Positions 54,301 through 63,123 of a DNA stretch of 64,000 nucleotides are shown here, one piece after another (the first letter of the stretch is position 1; the number at the start of each line of letters is the position of its first letter). The DNA is from Rhizobiales bacterium Ga0077537 (GTDB taxonomy: Bacteria > Pseudomonadota > Alphaproteobacteria > Rhizobiales > Hyphomicrobiaceae). The stretch covers positions 868,001 to 932,000 of the forward strand of contig LNEM01000030.1 of NCBI GenBank assembly GCA_001464955.1, read 5' to 3'. Under the pieces are notes generated by a model. It saw nothing but the letters and a program-made list of their open reading frames with translations, did not search any database and was not told where the DNA came from. A program made the position numbers and the translations under genes.

Positions 54301-54372
54301 AGCAATTGAAGGGATTCGAACCCTCGACCTCCGGATCGCTCCGGCGCTCTTGACCTGCTGAGCTACAACTGC
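54301..54372 (-). ncRNA. tRNA-like gene lacking an anticodon loop
   Basis: Minus-strand cloverleaf: acceptor GCAGTTG/CAATTGC (one G-U), TA, D stem GCTC/GAGC with loop AGCAGGTCAA, variable AGGTC, T arm GAGGG-TTCGAAT-CCCTT, discriminator T. The anticodon arm is CCGGA-GCGA-TCCGG: a five-pair stem capped by a GNRA tetraloop, three bases short of a normal arm, so there is no anticodon. CC but not CCA follows in the DNA. It ends two bases before the neighbouring tRNA-like gene, so both are probably processed from one transcript. Confidence 0.7.
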
Positions 54373-54558
54373 GGGAGCAAAAGGGAGCGGAACACGCCAC
54401 CGCAAAGCGGCGCGCGCCAGCCGGGATCTCGACGAGCCCGGACACAAGGCGCCCTTGAGCGGCGCGTGAGTAGAATGGCATTGGGGCGGAATTATTGCGC
54501 TCGGCCGGAAAATCGCTAAGCGGATGGAGCGCGCGAAACTGATCCGCGGGAGACGCCG

Positions 54559-55077
54559 ATGACACGTCCTGCTCCGATACCTGGTTTGGCTGGCATCGAC
54601 CACATAGGCCTCGTCGTGCCGAACGTCGATGCGGCAACCGATTTCTTCGCCGCGGTCCTCGGCGGCGAACGGCTCTACGACATCGGCCCCTTTGCCGGCC
54701 CCGAGGACTGGATGGCCGGTCATCTGGCGGGATCGACGGGCGCACACATTCATCGGTTGCGCGTGCTCGCGGTGGCCAACGGACCGGTCCTGGAGTTGAT
54801 CGAGCTCACCGTCTCGCCGACAGCGTCACCGGCCGGCTGGCATGTGGCGTTCTACGTCGACGACATGGAGGCGGCGCTCGCGGCTTTGAAGGCACACGAC
54901 AGCGCGATCCTGAGCGGCCCGGTCCAAATGACCGAAGGTCCGAGCGCGGGTCTGACGTGGCTCTACTTCAAGGCGCCCTGGGGCCAGCAGTTGGAGCTTG
55001 TGAGCTACCCTGGCGGGATTGCCGCCTATCGTGAGCTTCGCCGCCGGGTGTGGCGGCCGGGTCTGGATCGAGCCTGA
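54559..55077 (+). CDS. VOC family (glyoxalase/dioxygenase fold) protein
   Basis: 172 residues from ATG 54559 after GGGAGA. Two VOC half-domains: GIDHIGLVVPNVDAATDFFAAVLGGERLY with a metal-ligand-type His, HIHRLRVL, then WHVAFYVDDMEAALAALKAH and LTWLYFKAPWGQQLELVSYP with the terminal metal-binding Glu. Could be a methylmalonyl-CoA-epimerase-like isomerase, lyase or binding protein; the specific reaction is unknown. Convergent with mscL. Confidence 0.85.
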   Translation: MTRPAPIPGLAGIDHIGLVVPNVDAATDFFAAVLGGERLYDIGPFAGPEDWMAGHLAGSTGAHIHRLRVLAVANGPVLELIELTVSPTASPAGWHVAFYVDDMEAALAALKAHDSAILSGPVQMTEGPSAGLTWLYFKAPWGQQLELVSYPGGIAAYRELRRRVWRPGLDRA

Positions 55078-55089
55078 CAAAAGCAAAGA

Positions 55090-55116
55090 AGGGCGGCCTG
55101 CATCGCCAGCCGCCCT
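55090..55116. terminator. Hairpin between VOC gene and mscL
   Basis: AGGGCGGC (55090-55097), 11-base loop, GCCGCCCT (55109-55116), eight pairs, between the stops of two convergent genes. A/AG-rich before and C/T-rich after; likely a bidirectional terminator of moderate strength. Confidence 0.65.
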
Positions 55117-55142
55117 CCTCGCATCCACGGTTGGCCGCGAGA

Positions 55143-55550
55143 TCAGCGCTTGCCGGCGACGAGCGCGTCGCGGATTTCCTTGAGATAGACTTCGCTCGGG
55201 GCCGGCGGCGGCGGCGGGGCGGCAGCAGCTTCCTTCTCGAAGCGCTTCTTGGCCATGTTGATGGCCTTGATCACCATGAACAGCACGAAGGCGATGATCG
55301 TGAAGTCGACGATCGTCTGCACGAACTCGCCGTACTTGAGGAGCACGCCATTTCCGGTCGGTGTCGGCAGCGTGATGGCGAGTTCGTTGAAGTTCACCCC
55401 TCCGATGGCATAGCCGATCGGCGGCATCAGCACGTTTTTCACGAGGGAATCGACGATCTTCCCGAACGCCGCGCCGACGATCACGCCCACGGCGAGATCG
55501 ACGACGTTGCCCTTGAGAGCGAATTCTCTGAATTCCGACATCAGTGACAT
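55143..55550 (-). CDS. mscL: Large-conductance mechanosensitive channel
   Basis: 135 residues, pentameric inner-membrane tension-gated channel that vents solutes on hypo-osmotic shock. N-terminal amphipathic [27 protein letters not shown] (TM1 with the pore-lining glycines), periplasmic loop, TM2 ([20 protein letters not shown]), then basic cytoplasmic helix with a proline run. ATG 55550 has AAGGGG six bases upstream. Confidence 0.97.
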   Translation of the reverse strand: MSLMSEFREFALKGNVVDLAVGVIVGAAFGKIVDSLVKNVLMPPIGYAIGGVNFNELAITLPTPTGNGVLLKYGEFVQTIVDFTIIAFVLFMVIKAINMAKKRFEKEAAAAPPPPPAPSEVYLKEIRDALVAGKR

Positions 55551-56019
55551 GGCAGCCCCTTCGGATTCTGGATCATGTGCTCGCGCGCCAGCTCAGTCTC
55601 CCCGCTTGGCGCGCCGCGACTCCGGTCGTCTGGCACATGGCGTCTGCCAAATGGTTTGATTGGCCGGAACAGCACACACCTAACGGATGTTCCGCCTTGC
55701 GGCAATGATCACGTTACGAACTATTCTCGCGGGCACACAGCAATCCTCGGAACAAGCATGGCTTTTGGCAAGCACGAGCGGATGCGAACGGGCCGGTCTG
55801 GTGCGCAGGCATTCGCCGCCACGCCGTCACGCCACACTGTCGCGTCGGGGGAAATCTGCACCTGCGAGGTCGCGAGCGATCGGTTGAACGGCTACTGTGA
55901 CGCCATGTAACGCTGGCCGTCGCGCGCATGGCGCCGCAGCGGGAACACAAACCTGCTCGATAGGGCAGCGGACAACGGGACGTCGGCGCCGCGTTGCGGG
56001 CGCACTCTGGGGGCGAGCC
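55551..56019. other. 469-bp intergenic region upstream of the symporter genes
   Basis: Contains no convincing gene; the frames present have no SD or similarity. It is less GC-rich around 55640-55760. It must hold the divergent promoters for mscL and for the DUF4212-symporter pair; I can point to no sure boxes. Confidence 0.5.
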
Positions 56020-56280
56020 ATGATCGAACGCAAAGAGCGCAAGCCCTACTGGCGGCACACGAAATGGCAGGTCCTGACCAGCCTCATTCCGTTCCTTCTC
56101 ACTTTGATCGTGCTACCGCTCTATGCCGATCAGCTCAATGCCAAGCGCATCCTCGGCTTCCCGCTCGGCTACTTTCTGGCATGCCACGGCCTGGTGCTGA
56201 TCGCGATCGTGACCGTGTTTTCCTACATCAACCGGCAGGACGCCATCGACCATTGGCACGGCGCCCACGAGGACCTTTGA
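56020..56280 (+). CDS. DUF4212 small subunit of sodium:solute symporter
   Basis: 86 residues from ATG 56020, following GGGGGCGAG. Two membrane segments (LTSLIPFLLTLIVLPLYA and FPLGYFLACHGLVLIAIVTVFSYI) and the terminal motif FSYINRQDAIDHWHGAHED typical of DUF4212, which always precedes a VC_2705-type symporter. It ends three bases before the symporter start codon, so the pair is cotranscribed and probably forms one transporter. Confidence 0.92.
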   Translation: MIERKERKPYWRHTKWQVLTSLIPFLLTLIVLPLYADQLNAKRILGFPLGYFLACHGLVLIAIVTVFSYINRQDAIDHWHGAHEDL

Positions 56281-56283
56281 GCC

Positions 56284-58119
56284 ATGCCCCACCGCCATGG
56301 CCCCTCGGTCGGCAATCCGTTGGCCGGTGTCTACTTCGCGATCTATGCCGCCATCTTGGTGGCGGGATTGGTGATGCTCGCCATCTTCGAGCAACTCGGG
56401 GCGCGCCCTGAGACGCTGAAGGTCGCCATGGCGGGCATCGCGATCGTACTTTTCGCGACCATAGGCGTCGCCGGCTACACGACCCGCGCCCGCGAGTTCC
56501 TCATGTCAGGCCGGCGCGTGCCGGCATTCTACAACGGCGCGTCTCTCGCGATCGTTGCCCCGGGCGGAGCGGGCATCGTCGGAATCTCTGGCGCGCTGTT
56601 CCTGACGGGGTTCGACTCGCTCTGTCTGGGACTGGGCCTCGTCGCCGGGTTGACCGTGTCGGTGCTCTTGGTCGCGCCCTACCTGAGAAAATTCGGCGCG
56701 CCGACCGTCCCGGCTTATCTGGGCGCGCGCTTCGATAGCGGCCCCGTGCGCTTGCTCGCCGCGTCGGTTTCGGTTGTGCCTCTGGTGCTGCTCGCCATCG
56801 CCGAGATCAAGATTGCCATGGTTGCAGCGGGTTGGCTCGTCACGGCGTCGCCCTACATGCTCGTGCCCGCCATCGTGCTCGTGCTGCTGGTGACGCTCCT
56901 CCCCGGCGGCGTTCGGTCCTTGTCCTGGTCTGGCGCGGCGCAGGCGCTTGCCGTGCTGATGGCCATCGTCTTGCCGGCGATGGTTGCCGCCGTCATCGAA
57001 ACCAATCTCCCCTTCGGCCAGTTCAGCCACGGCCCCGTCATGAGGGCCGTCGGCCGTGCCGAGGCGACGCAGGGCTTTCCTGTCGCCGTCGCGGACCTTC
57101 TTGCCCTGGAACTCCCTGGGAATGGCATGCAGCCGCTGTTGGGCCGCTTTGCGACGGCATTCGGCAGCGTGGGACCACTGGCTTTCGTGCTGTTGACCTT
57201 CTCGATCGTCGCCGGTGTGGCGGGCTCGCCCTCGCTGCTGTCGCGAGCGGTGACCACGCCGAGCGTGTACGACACCCGGAAGTCGGTCGGCTGGGCCGTC
57301 GTGCTGCTCGGCCTCCTGGTGATGACCTTCTCGAGCATCGCCGTGTTCGAGCGATCGATTGTCATGGAGCAGTTTTCGGGCGCGACGAATGTGTCGTTGC
57401 AACCGGGGCTTCAACGCTTGATCGATCTCGGCTACGCGACCATTCCTGGAAACGAGGCACGCCTTGGCGTGACCTCCATTTATTTCGACCGGGACAGCAT
57501 GCTGCTCGCGCTCCCGGTCCTCATGGGCATGCCACAGGCGGTCGTGAATCTCATCGCTGCGGGTATCCTTGCTGCAGGCCTTGCCGGCGCCGGCCTGGCC
57601 GTCACGCAGATCGCTGTCATTGTCGGCGAGGATGTCGTGCAGGGGCCGTCGAGCCGGATCGGAGACGATGCGCAGCGGCTTCTGGCGTGTCGCCTGGCGA
57701 TGATCGGCGCGGGGCTGCTGGCCGGCACGGGCGCCCTTGTGGCGGACGGCGACCCGCTCCAGCTCCTCTTGAGCGCCCTGGCGATCTCGGGCTCGGCCTT
57801 GTTCCCGGTCCTGGCCTTGTCCATCTGGTGGAAGCGCATGACCGCCGCCGGCGCTCTTGGCGGGCTGGCGGCGGGCTTTACCGTCGCCTTGGTGATGATG
57901 GCGCTGTCCGGGGTGGTCAAGCTGGGCCTGCCTGCCGTCCTGGCACCTACGCTCGCGATTCCGGCGGCCGTGGTCGCCATTCTGGTCATCAGTCATTTGA
58001 CGCCGACGCCCGGCCGCCACATTCTCGAAATGGTGCGCGATTTGCGCATTCCGGGCGGCGAAGCGATCTATGACCGTGAGGCGCGGCAGGCGCGTCAGCG
58101 GACTGGGCGGCCACGCTGA
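56284..58119 (+). CDS. Sodium:solute symporter, VC_2705/ActP-like
   Basis: 611 residues with about 13 hydrophobic segments. SSS family: after an N-terminal helix come AREFLMSGRRVPAFYNGASLAIVAPGGAGIVGISGALFLTGFD and YLRKFGAPTVPAYLGARF, the usual region for acetate/pyruvate-type permeases; GVAGSPSLLSRAVTTPSV aligns with the LPHxLxRFF segment. It works with the DUF4212 partner directly upstream. The substrate is likely a short monocarboxylate (acetate, pyruvate or lactate) by family analogy. Confidence 0.92.
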   Translation: MPHRHGPSVGNPLAGVYFAIYAAILVAGLVMLAIFEQLGARPETLKVAMAGIAIVLFATIGVAGYTTRAREFLMSGRRVPAFYNGASLAIVAPGGAGIVGISGALFLTGFDSLCLGLGLVAGLTVSVLLVAPYLRKFGAPTVPAYLGARFDSGPVRLLAASVSVVPLVLLAIAEIKIAMVAAGWLVTASPYMLVPAIVLVLLVTLLPGGVRSLSWSGAAQALAVLMAIVLPAMVAAVIETNLPFGQFSHGPVMRAVGRAEATQGFPVAVADLLALELPGNGMQPLLGRFATAFGSVGPLAFVLLTFSIVAGVAGSPSLLSRAVTTPSVYDTRKSVGWAVVLLGLLVMTFSSIAVFERSIVMEQFSGATNVSLQPGLQRLIDLGYATIPGNEARLGVTSIYFDRDSMLLALPVLMGMPQAVVNLIAAGILAAGLAGAGLAVTQIAVIVGEDVVQGPSSRIGDDAQRLLACRLAMIGAGLLAGTGALVADGDPLQLLLSALAISGSALFPVLALSIWWKRMTAAGALGGLAAGFTVALVMMALSGVVKLGLPAVLAPTLAIPAAVVAILVISHLTPTPGRHILEMVRDLRIPGGEAIYDREARQARQRTGRPR

Positions 58120-58181
58120 CGGGCGACCACATGCCGAGGTAGGTGCAGCGTGGATGCGACGGGGGACGAGGACGAGGATCG

Positions 58182-59144
58182 ATGTCGTCACGCGAGAGCC
58201 TGGGCCTTTATCCTCCCATCGAGCCGTACCGCCGTGGCCGCCTGAACGTCGGCGACGGACACGAGGTCTATTACGAGGAATGTGGCAACCGCGACGGCCA
58301 TCCCGTGCTTATGGTCCATGGCGGGCCGGGTGGCGGCAGCAACCCGACGATGCGGCGATTTCATGATCCGTCGCGGTATCGGATCGTTCTGCTGGATCAG
58401 CGCGGCTGTGGTCGCTCGATCCCCAACGCCTGCCTCGAGGCCAACACGACCTGGCACCTCGTCGAGGACATGGAGCGCCTCCGGCGGCACCTGGGGATCG
58501 GCGCGTGGCAGCTCGTCGGCGGCTCCTGGGGCTCGACCCTCGCCCTGGCCTATGCGGAAACCCACCCGGACCGGGTTACATCGTTGATCCTGCGCGGGAT
58601 CTTCCTGCTGCGCCGCGCCGAATTGGAGTGGTTCTATCAGGATGGCGCGAACTGGCTCTACCCGGATGCCTTCGCCGATTTCGTGGCGCCCATTCCGCCG
58701 GCCGAACGCTCGGACATGATCGCGGCCTACCATCGCCGTCTGACACATCCCGATTTGAAGGTCCAGCTTGCGGCGGCTCGGGCATGGAGCGTCTGGGAGG
58801 CCTCGACCCTCGCCCTGACCGCCGATCCGGAGCGCATCCGGCACTTTGCCGCCGATGCCTATGCGCTGGCCTTCGCCCGCATCGAAGGCCACTACTTCGT
58901 CAACGCCGGCTTTTTCTCCCATGATGGCGCGCTGCTGACAGGGGCTGATCGCCTGAAGACCATTCCCGGCACCATCGTCCACGGACGCTATGACGTGGTG
59001 ACTCCGATCCGCTCGGCATTCGACCTGAAGGCCGCTTGGCCGCGCGCCGAGTTGCGCATCGTCCCCGACGCCGGCCACGCCATGACCGAGCCCGGAACCA
59101 TCCATGAGCTGGTCGCTGCAACCCGCCGGTTCTCCGAAATGTAA
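58182..59144 (+). CDS. pip: Proline iminopeptidase
   Basis: 320 residues from ATG 58182 with GAGGA upstream. S33 alpha/beta hydrolase releasing N-terminal proline. Features: LMVHGGPGGGSNP (oxyanion HGGPG), LLDQRGCGRS, nucleophile Ser in GGSWGSTLALAYAE, Asp in VHGRYDVVTP and His in DAGHAM. The DQRGxGxS and GGSWG pair is specific to this family. It follows the symporter by 62 bases and may be read from the same promoter. Confidence 0.94.
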   Translation: MSSRESLGLYPPIEPYRRGRLNVGDGHEVYYEECGNRDGHPVLMVHGGPGGGSNPTMRRFHDPSRYRIVLLDQRGCGRSIPNACLEANTTWHLVEDMERLRRHLGIGAWQLVGGSWGSTLALAYAETHPDRVTSLILRGIFLLRRAELEWFYQDGANWLYPDAFADFVAPIPPAERSDMIAAYHRRLTHPDLKVQLAAARAWSVWEASTLALTADPERIRHFAADAYALAFARIEGHYFVNAGFFSHDGALLTGADRLKTIPGTIVHGRYDVVTPIRSAFDLKAAWPRAELRIVPDAGHAMTEPGTIHELVAATRRFSEM

Positions 59145-59217
59145 CGGCCCGGGTCGGGCCGGGTTCGCCCCCCCCGGCTCCATGCGGTGCGTCAGCGGCC
59201 GACCCGTCGGGAGGAGA

Positions 59218-59679
59218 CTAGAGCGGCGTGCCCTTTCCGGTCCCGTCGGACGGCGCCTCGAGTTCCTTCATCTTGTCCCGGAACTTCTTGAACATGCGCT
59301 CGAGATAGCTGAGCGCCTGATCCACGTCCACCTCCGAAGGCAGTTCCAGCTTCGGCTTGGAACCCTGCTTGCTGTTGAGCGCCAGCAACTCGTCGAGCCG
59401 CTTGATCTCGGCCTTCAGCTCCTTGTTCTCGTCGCTGAGCCGGGCGATCTCGGCCTGGAGGTCGCGATCGTCCTTGACCGGCTTGCACTCGAACGTGAGA
59501 CCGGCCGTGGCGCACAGCGACATGTCGCCGGTCGCCGTGTCGAGGCGCAGGAAACCGCCCTCGATCGGCTGCATGACGAAGCGCCCGCTCCGCGAATCAC
59601 TCGCCGTCGGCGGTGAAGCAGGCGCCATATTGCTGCCGGACGCGATCAAGAGCGTGGCGATTAAAAGTGTGAGACGCAT
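59218..59679 (-). CDS. Exported coiled-coil protein, function unknown
   Basis: 153 residues from ATG 59679 with GGGAGGA seven bases upstream. Signal peptide MRLTLLIATLLIASGSNMAPA. Residues about 30-60 contain GRFVMQPIEGGFLRLDTATGDMSLC, a small beta element with two cysteines. Residues about 70-105 are a clear heptad coiled coil (DLQAEIARLSDENKELKAEIKRLDELL). The charged C-terminus may pair as another helix. Such proteins are common in Hyphomicrobiales but uncharacterised. Divergent from the SEL1-repeat gene. Confidence 0.78.
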   Translation of the reverse strand: MRLTLLIATLLIASGSNMAPASPPTASDSRSGRFVMQPIEGGFLRLDTATGDMSLCATAGLTFECKPVKDDRDLQAEIARLSDENKELKAEIKRLDELLALNSKQGSKPKLELPSEVDVDQALSYLERMFKKFRDKMKELEAPSDGTGKGTPL

Positions 59680-59988
59680 CGTGTCCTCCCGGCCACAAGA
59701 TTGCCGAACGCCACGGAACTGCCCGTGAAACGGCGATTGCTGCCTACTCCTCAATTGTGGCGGCCTGAGCACATTGGCCGTCATGGCGCAAAAGGTAACG
59801 CCATTTAACAGTTCCTTTACGCGATGCATCCACCGTCGATCCAACGGCTTTTTCTCGTTTGTGGTCAGAGCCTTTTCCGGGAATGCGAATTCGATGTCTT
59901 GCACGTCGCCGACTTCGGCGATGAACGGACGTCGCAGTTCCTGCCGAGCACGACGATCAGTCGCCAGATTATTGGGATGAGAAAGACG
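59680..59988. promoter_or_regulatory. Divergent upstream region with CtrA-like site
   Basis: 309-bp gap between the exported coiled-coil gene and the SEL1-repeat gene. TTAA-N7-TTTA at 59805-59819 is one mismatch from the CtrA consensus TTAA-N7-TTAA. The frame of the SEL1 gene is open through the right part of this gap, from 59824, but the codons there show no domain and an SD is missing, so I treat it as leader. Confidence 0.4.
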
Positions 59989-62967
59989 ATGGCAGAGACG
60001 GAGCGGACCGAGGCCGAGACTGGCGGCACCGGCAAATCGGACAAGCGGCGAGACGAGCTGGACGTCCTCCTCAAGAGGATCGCCGCGCACATCTCTACCG
60101 TCGACGAGCAGCACGCCCCCCGCGCCGGTCAGACGGACGGGAGTGCCGGTTCCACCAGGGCGACACAAACGCAGCCGGATGGGCTCGACCACGAAGGTCC
60201 GGGCCCCGTCGAGGACAGCAGTGTGGGCGCGCGCCTGGAGAAGGACGTTCTCGACGCCAAGTCCGCGACGAAGCGCTTCAGCGGCCTGCTCGACGACCTG
60301 GAGGCCGACCTCGACGGTGCCCCGAAGCCAGCGGTCACGCCGAGCCTTCGTCGGCCTGCGTCTCACACGGAAGAGCCCCCGGCGTTGCGGTCCGCGATGC
60401 CGGCAGCCGGAGCTCATGGCCGGGCGACCCCAGCCGCCGAGCCGGTTCGCGTTCGCACCGTTTTGCACGGCAGCAGTTCATTGGGATCACGGAACGAGGT
60501 TGAGCCTGCGCGCCATCCAGCTCCGTCGGCCGCCGCCGAAGAGCCTTGGGATTCAGCCGCCGCCGAGGCGTTGACGCGAAGCTGGGAGCATTCGGTCGCC
60601 GAAAAGAGCCCCGCGCCGAGCGCTGCCGTCGCGAGGCCTGGTGCGGTCCAGGCCGTTGCCGGTTTGCCGGATGGGGGCAAGGCCGGAGAGATGCTGCTGG
60701 CGGCCGCACGCCGTGTCGAGGAGGCCCTCGACCGGCTGGCTCCGCGCGATGCGATCGACGCACTCGGCTTGCGGCTCGATGGCCTCGAGACCGAGGTACG
60801 CAGTGGCACTCAGCGTCTGAGTGGACTGGAGGCGATCGAGGCCGAACTCAGCGAACTCAGCCGCAAGCTGTCCGACGAGCACATCCTGACCCTCTTCGGC
60901 GGCTTGGTTCCGACGGCAGAGGACCTCACCCAGTTCGCCGAGGATGCCGCTGGCCGTGCCGCCGACCGCGCCCTCGAGGCCATTACGCGCGAGCGGCTCG
61001 CTGACACGACGGCTCCTGCGTCTCTGATGTCTGCGCCGTCTTCGATGGCGCTTGAAAGCGAACTGAGATCGACCCGCGATCTCATTGCCGCGTTCATGGA
61101 CGATCGTCGCAAGTCCGATGCCGGGACCGTGGAGGCACTGGAAACGCTCCAGCTCGCCATGCAGCATCTCCTCGACCGTGTCGAGCAGTTCGAAGGCGCA
61201 GTCGCCCCTGTCCGCGATCGCCCACCGGTGGCCCACACGCAGCCGAGACCGGCCGCATACGAGTTGGACGACGATGCCGACTTCGCCACCGAGCCGGTGC
61301 GAACGGGTGCCTTCGCGCCTCAGCGCGCGGCTCCTGAAACGGCGCTTCATCGCCAGCTCGACGACGCCATCGATCGGCTGCCTCGCGAGACGGCACGAAA
61401 CGACTATTCCGAACCGATGCCCCGTGGTCCGTCGGTGTCCGGCATCCCGGGTGCGATCGACTACGACGAACTCCCGGCCCAACGGCGCGGCTCCCCCGCC
61501 GACATGGAGATCCCGGCTTATACGCCGCCGCATCAGGGCATCCCGGGCGCGAGCCCTGCCGCCACCGCTTATGCCGACACGGTTCACCCCGGCGCCGGGC
61601 AGCCGCCCCTCAACGATCGCCAGGCGTTCATCGCCATGGCACGCAAGGCGGCCGAAAAGGCCAAGGCGGACGGCGAGCAGAAGCTTGCCGCCGGAGCCGC
61701 CGGAGCCAATGCCGTCCGCGCCAAACGCGCGTCCGTTCTGGGCGCCGGAGCAGGCGGCATGGCGTCCGGGGTCCGCCCGGGCGTGCTCGTCATTGCAGGG
61801 CTCGCAGCAGCGCTTCTCGGCGGCTATTGGTACGTATCGGGGGCACGCCTGCCGTTCGTCGGCAAGTCGCAGCCCGCCGCGATCCATCAGGCGCAACCTG
61901 TCGCGACGACCGGCGAACCGGCCACCGCGCCGACCGGCCGGCCCGATATCGAGGAAGCGTCGCCGGAGTCGCAGGGTGTGCCCGGCGGTGCGAGGCGCTC
62001 GTCGGGCACTGACGAGGACGTCATGCCACGTGCTCTCGAGCAGGAGGCATCGGCGCCTGCAGAGCCTTTCGCCACCGGTGGCCCCGGCATCGCGGTGGCC
62101 CAGGGCGGCCCGATGCCGAACATCCATCAGGTCATGAGGGCCCGCGAGCAGGCGCACATCGCCCAGCTTTCGCAGCGCGCCGCGGTCACCGCAGCCAGAT
62201 CCCATGGCGCGCCCGCCGGCACCATCGACATGACGACGGCGTCGACCGGCGTGGAGCCGGCGAGCCCGTCGGCACCGACCCAGCCTGAGGCCCGTCAGGT
62301 GCCTCTCCCTCCCGCCGCGATCGGACCGAACTCTCTTCGTGTCGCTGCCGCCAAGGGCAATGCCTCGGCTCAGCTCGAGATTGCGACGAGGTTCGCAGAA
62401 GGTCGTGGAGTAAAGCAGAGCTTCGCCGACGCCGCAGTCTGGTACGAGCGGGCCGCCGCGCAGGGCGAAACCGTATCGCAGTACCGCCTGGCGACACTCT
62501 ACGAGCGCGGCATGGGCGTGAAGCGCGACGTCGAGCAGGCGAAGGTCTGGTACCGCCGTGCGGCCGAGCAGGGCAATCTGAAAGCCATGCACAACCTTGC
62601 GGTCATGGCCACCAGCGGCGCTGGAACTCAGCCCGACTACGCGACCGCCGCCAGCCTCTTCGCTATGGCCGCCCAGCATGGCCTGGCGGATAGCCAGTAC
62701 AATCTCGGCGTCCTCTACGAGAGCGGCCTCGGCGTCCCGAAGGACCACGCGACGGCCTACATGTGGTACACGCTGGCTGCCAAGGGCGGCGATCAGGACG
62801 CCGCTGCGCGTCGTGACCAGTTGATCGCGCGCTTGCCCGCCGAGACCGTCCAGGCCGGAGACCGCAAGGTCGCCGCGTTCCGTCCGATGACGCCTCGCGA
62901 ACAGGCCAACAATGCCCGCGTGGCCGGCGGTGTCTGGCGTCAGGCCTCGAGCGTCTCGTCCAACTGA
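59989..62967 (+). CDS. SEL1-repeat membrane protein, PodJ-like layout
   Basis: About 992 residues from ATG 59989 (ATG 59977 is an alternative). Long cytoplasmic N-terminal part (1-590), Ala/Glu-rich with predicted coiled coil around 230-410 (VEEALDRLAPRDAIDALGLRLDGLE...), one membrane helix near 595-615 (VLVIAGLAAALLGGYWYV), and a periplasmic tail with four SEL1/TPR repeats (about 784-950: ASAQLEIATRFAEGRGV, SQYRLATLYERGMGV, KAMHNLAVMATSGAG, SQYNLGVLYESGLGV). This order resembles the polar organiser PodJ of Caulobacter but without a peptidoglycan-binding end. Role in polarity or envelope organisation is inference. Confidence 0.8.
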   Translation: MAETERTEAETGGTGKSDKRRDELDVLLKRIAAHISTVDEQHAPRAGQTDGSAGSTRATQTQPDGLDHEGPGPVEDSSVGARLEKDVLDAKSATKRFSGLLDDLEADLDGAPKPAVTPSLRRPASHTEEPPALRSAMPAAGAHGRATPAAEPVRVRTVLHGSSSLGSRNEVEPARHPAPSAAAEEPWDSAAAEALTRSWEHSVAEKSPAPSAAVARPGAVQAVAGLPDGGKAGEMLLAAARRVEEALDRLAPRDAIDALGLRLDGLETEVRSGTQRLSGLEAIEAELSELSRKLSDEHILTLFGGLVPTAEDLTQFAEDAAGRAADRALEAITRERLADTTAPASLMSAPSSMALESELRSTRDLIAAFMDDRRKSDAGTVEALETLQLAMQHLLDRVEQFEGAVAPVRDRPPVAHTQPRPAAYELDDDADFATEPVRTGAFAPQRAAPETALHRQLDDAIDRLPRETARNDYSEPMPRGPSVSGIPGAIDYDELPAQRRGSPADMEIPAYTPPHQGIPGASPAATAYADTVHPGAGQPPLNDRQAFIAMARKAAEKAKADGEQKLAAGAAGANAVRAKRASVLGAGAGGMASGVRPGVLVIAGLAAALLGGYWYVSGARLPFVGKSQPAAIHQAQPVATTGEPATAPTGRPDIEEASPESQGVPGGARRSSGTDEDVMPRALEQEASAPAEPFATGGPGIAVAQGGPMPNIHQVMRAREQAHIAQLSQRAAVTAARSHGAPAGTIDMTTASTGVEPASPSAPTQPEARQVPLPPAAIGPNSLRVAAAKGNASAQLEIATRFAEGRGVKQSFADAAVWYERAAAQGETVSQYRLATLYERGMGVKRDVEQAKVWYRRAAEQGNLKAMHNLAVMATSGAGTQPDYATAASLFAMAAQHGLADSQYNLGVLYESGLGVPKDHATAYMWYTLAAKGGDQDAAARRDQLIARLPAETVQAGDRKVAAFRPMTPREQANNARVAGGVWRQASSVSSN

Positions 62968-63123
62968 CCGCGGGACGTGGCGTGCCGGCCGCCGCGATGC
63001 GGCGTCGCGCGCTGCTGCTTGCGACAATGGGGAAAGGCGCCACAGTCGTCGCCGCATCTTGCAAAACAAGTCGGACTCCTGTCCTGTGCCCTCATAGCAA
63101 TCGTTCCCGGGCAGGGCTCAAGA

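Noticed and set aside
54221-54372. The tRNA-like pair as selC (tRNA-Sec) or as a tmRNA
   Set aside because: Both have seven-pair acceptor stems, normal short variable regions and D stems; tRNA-Sec needs a long acceptor/variable arm and UCA anticodon, and tmRNA lacks a D stem and has a tag frame.
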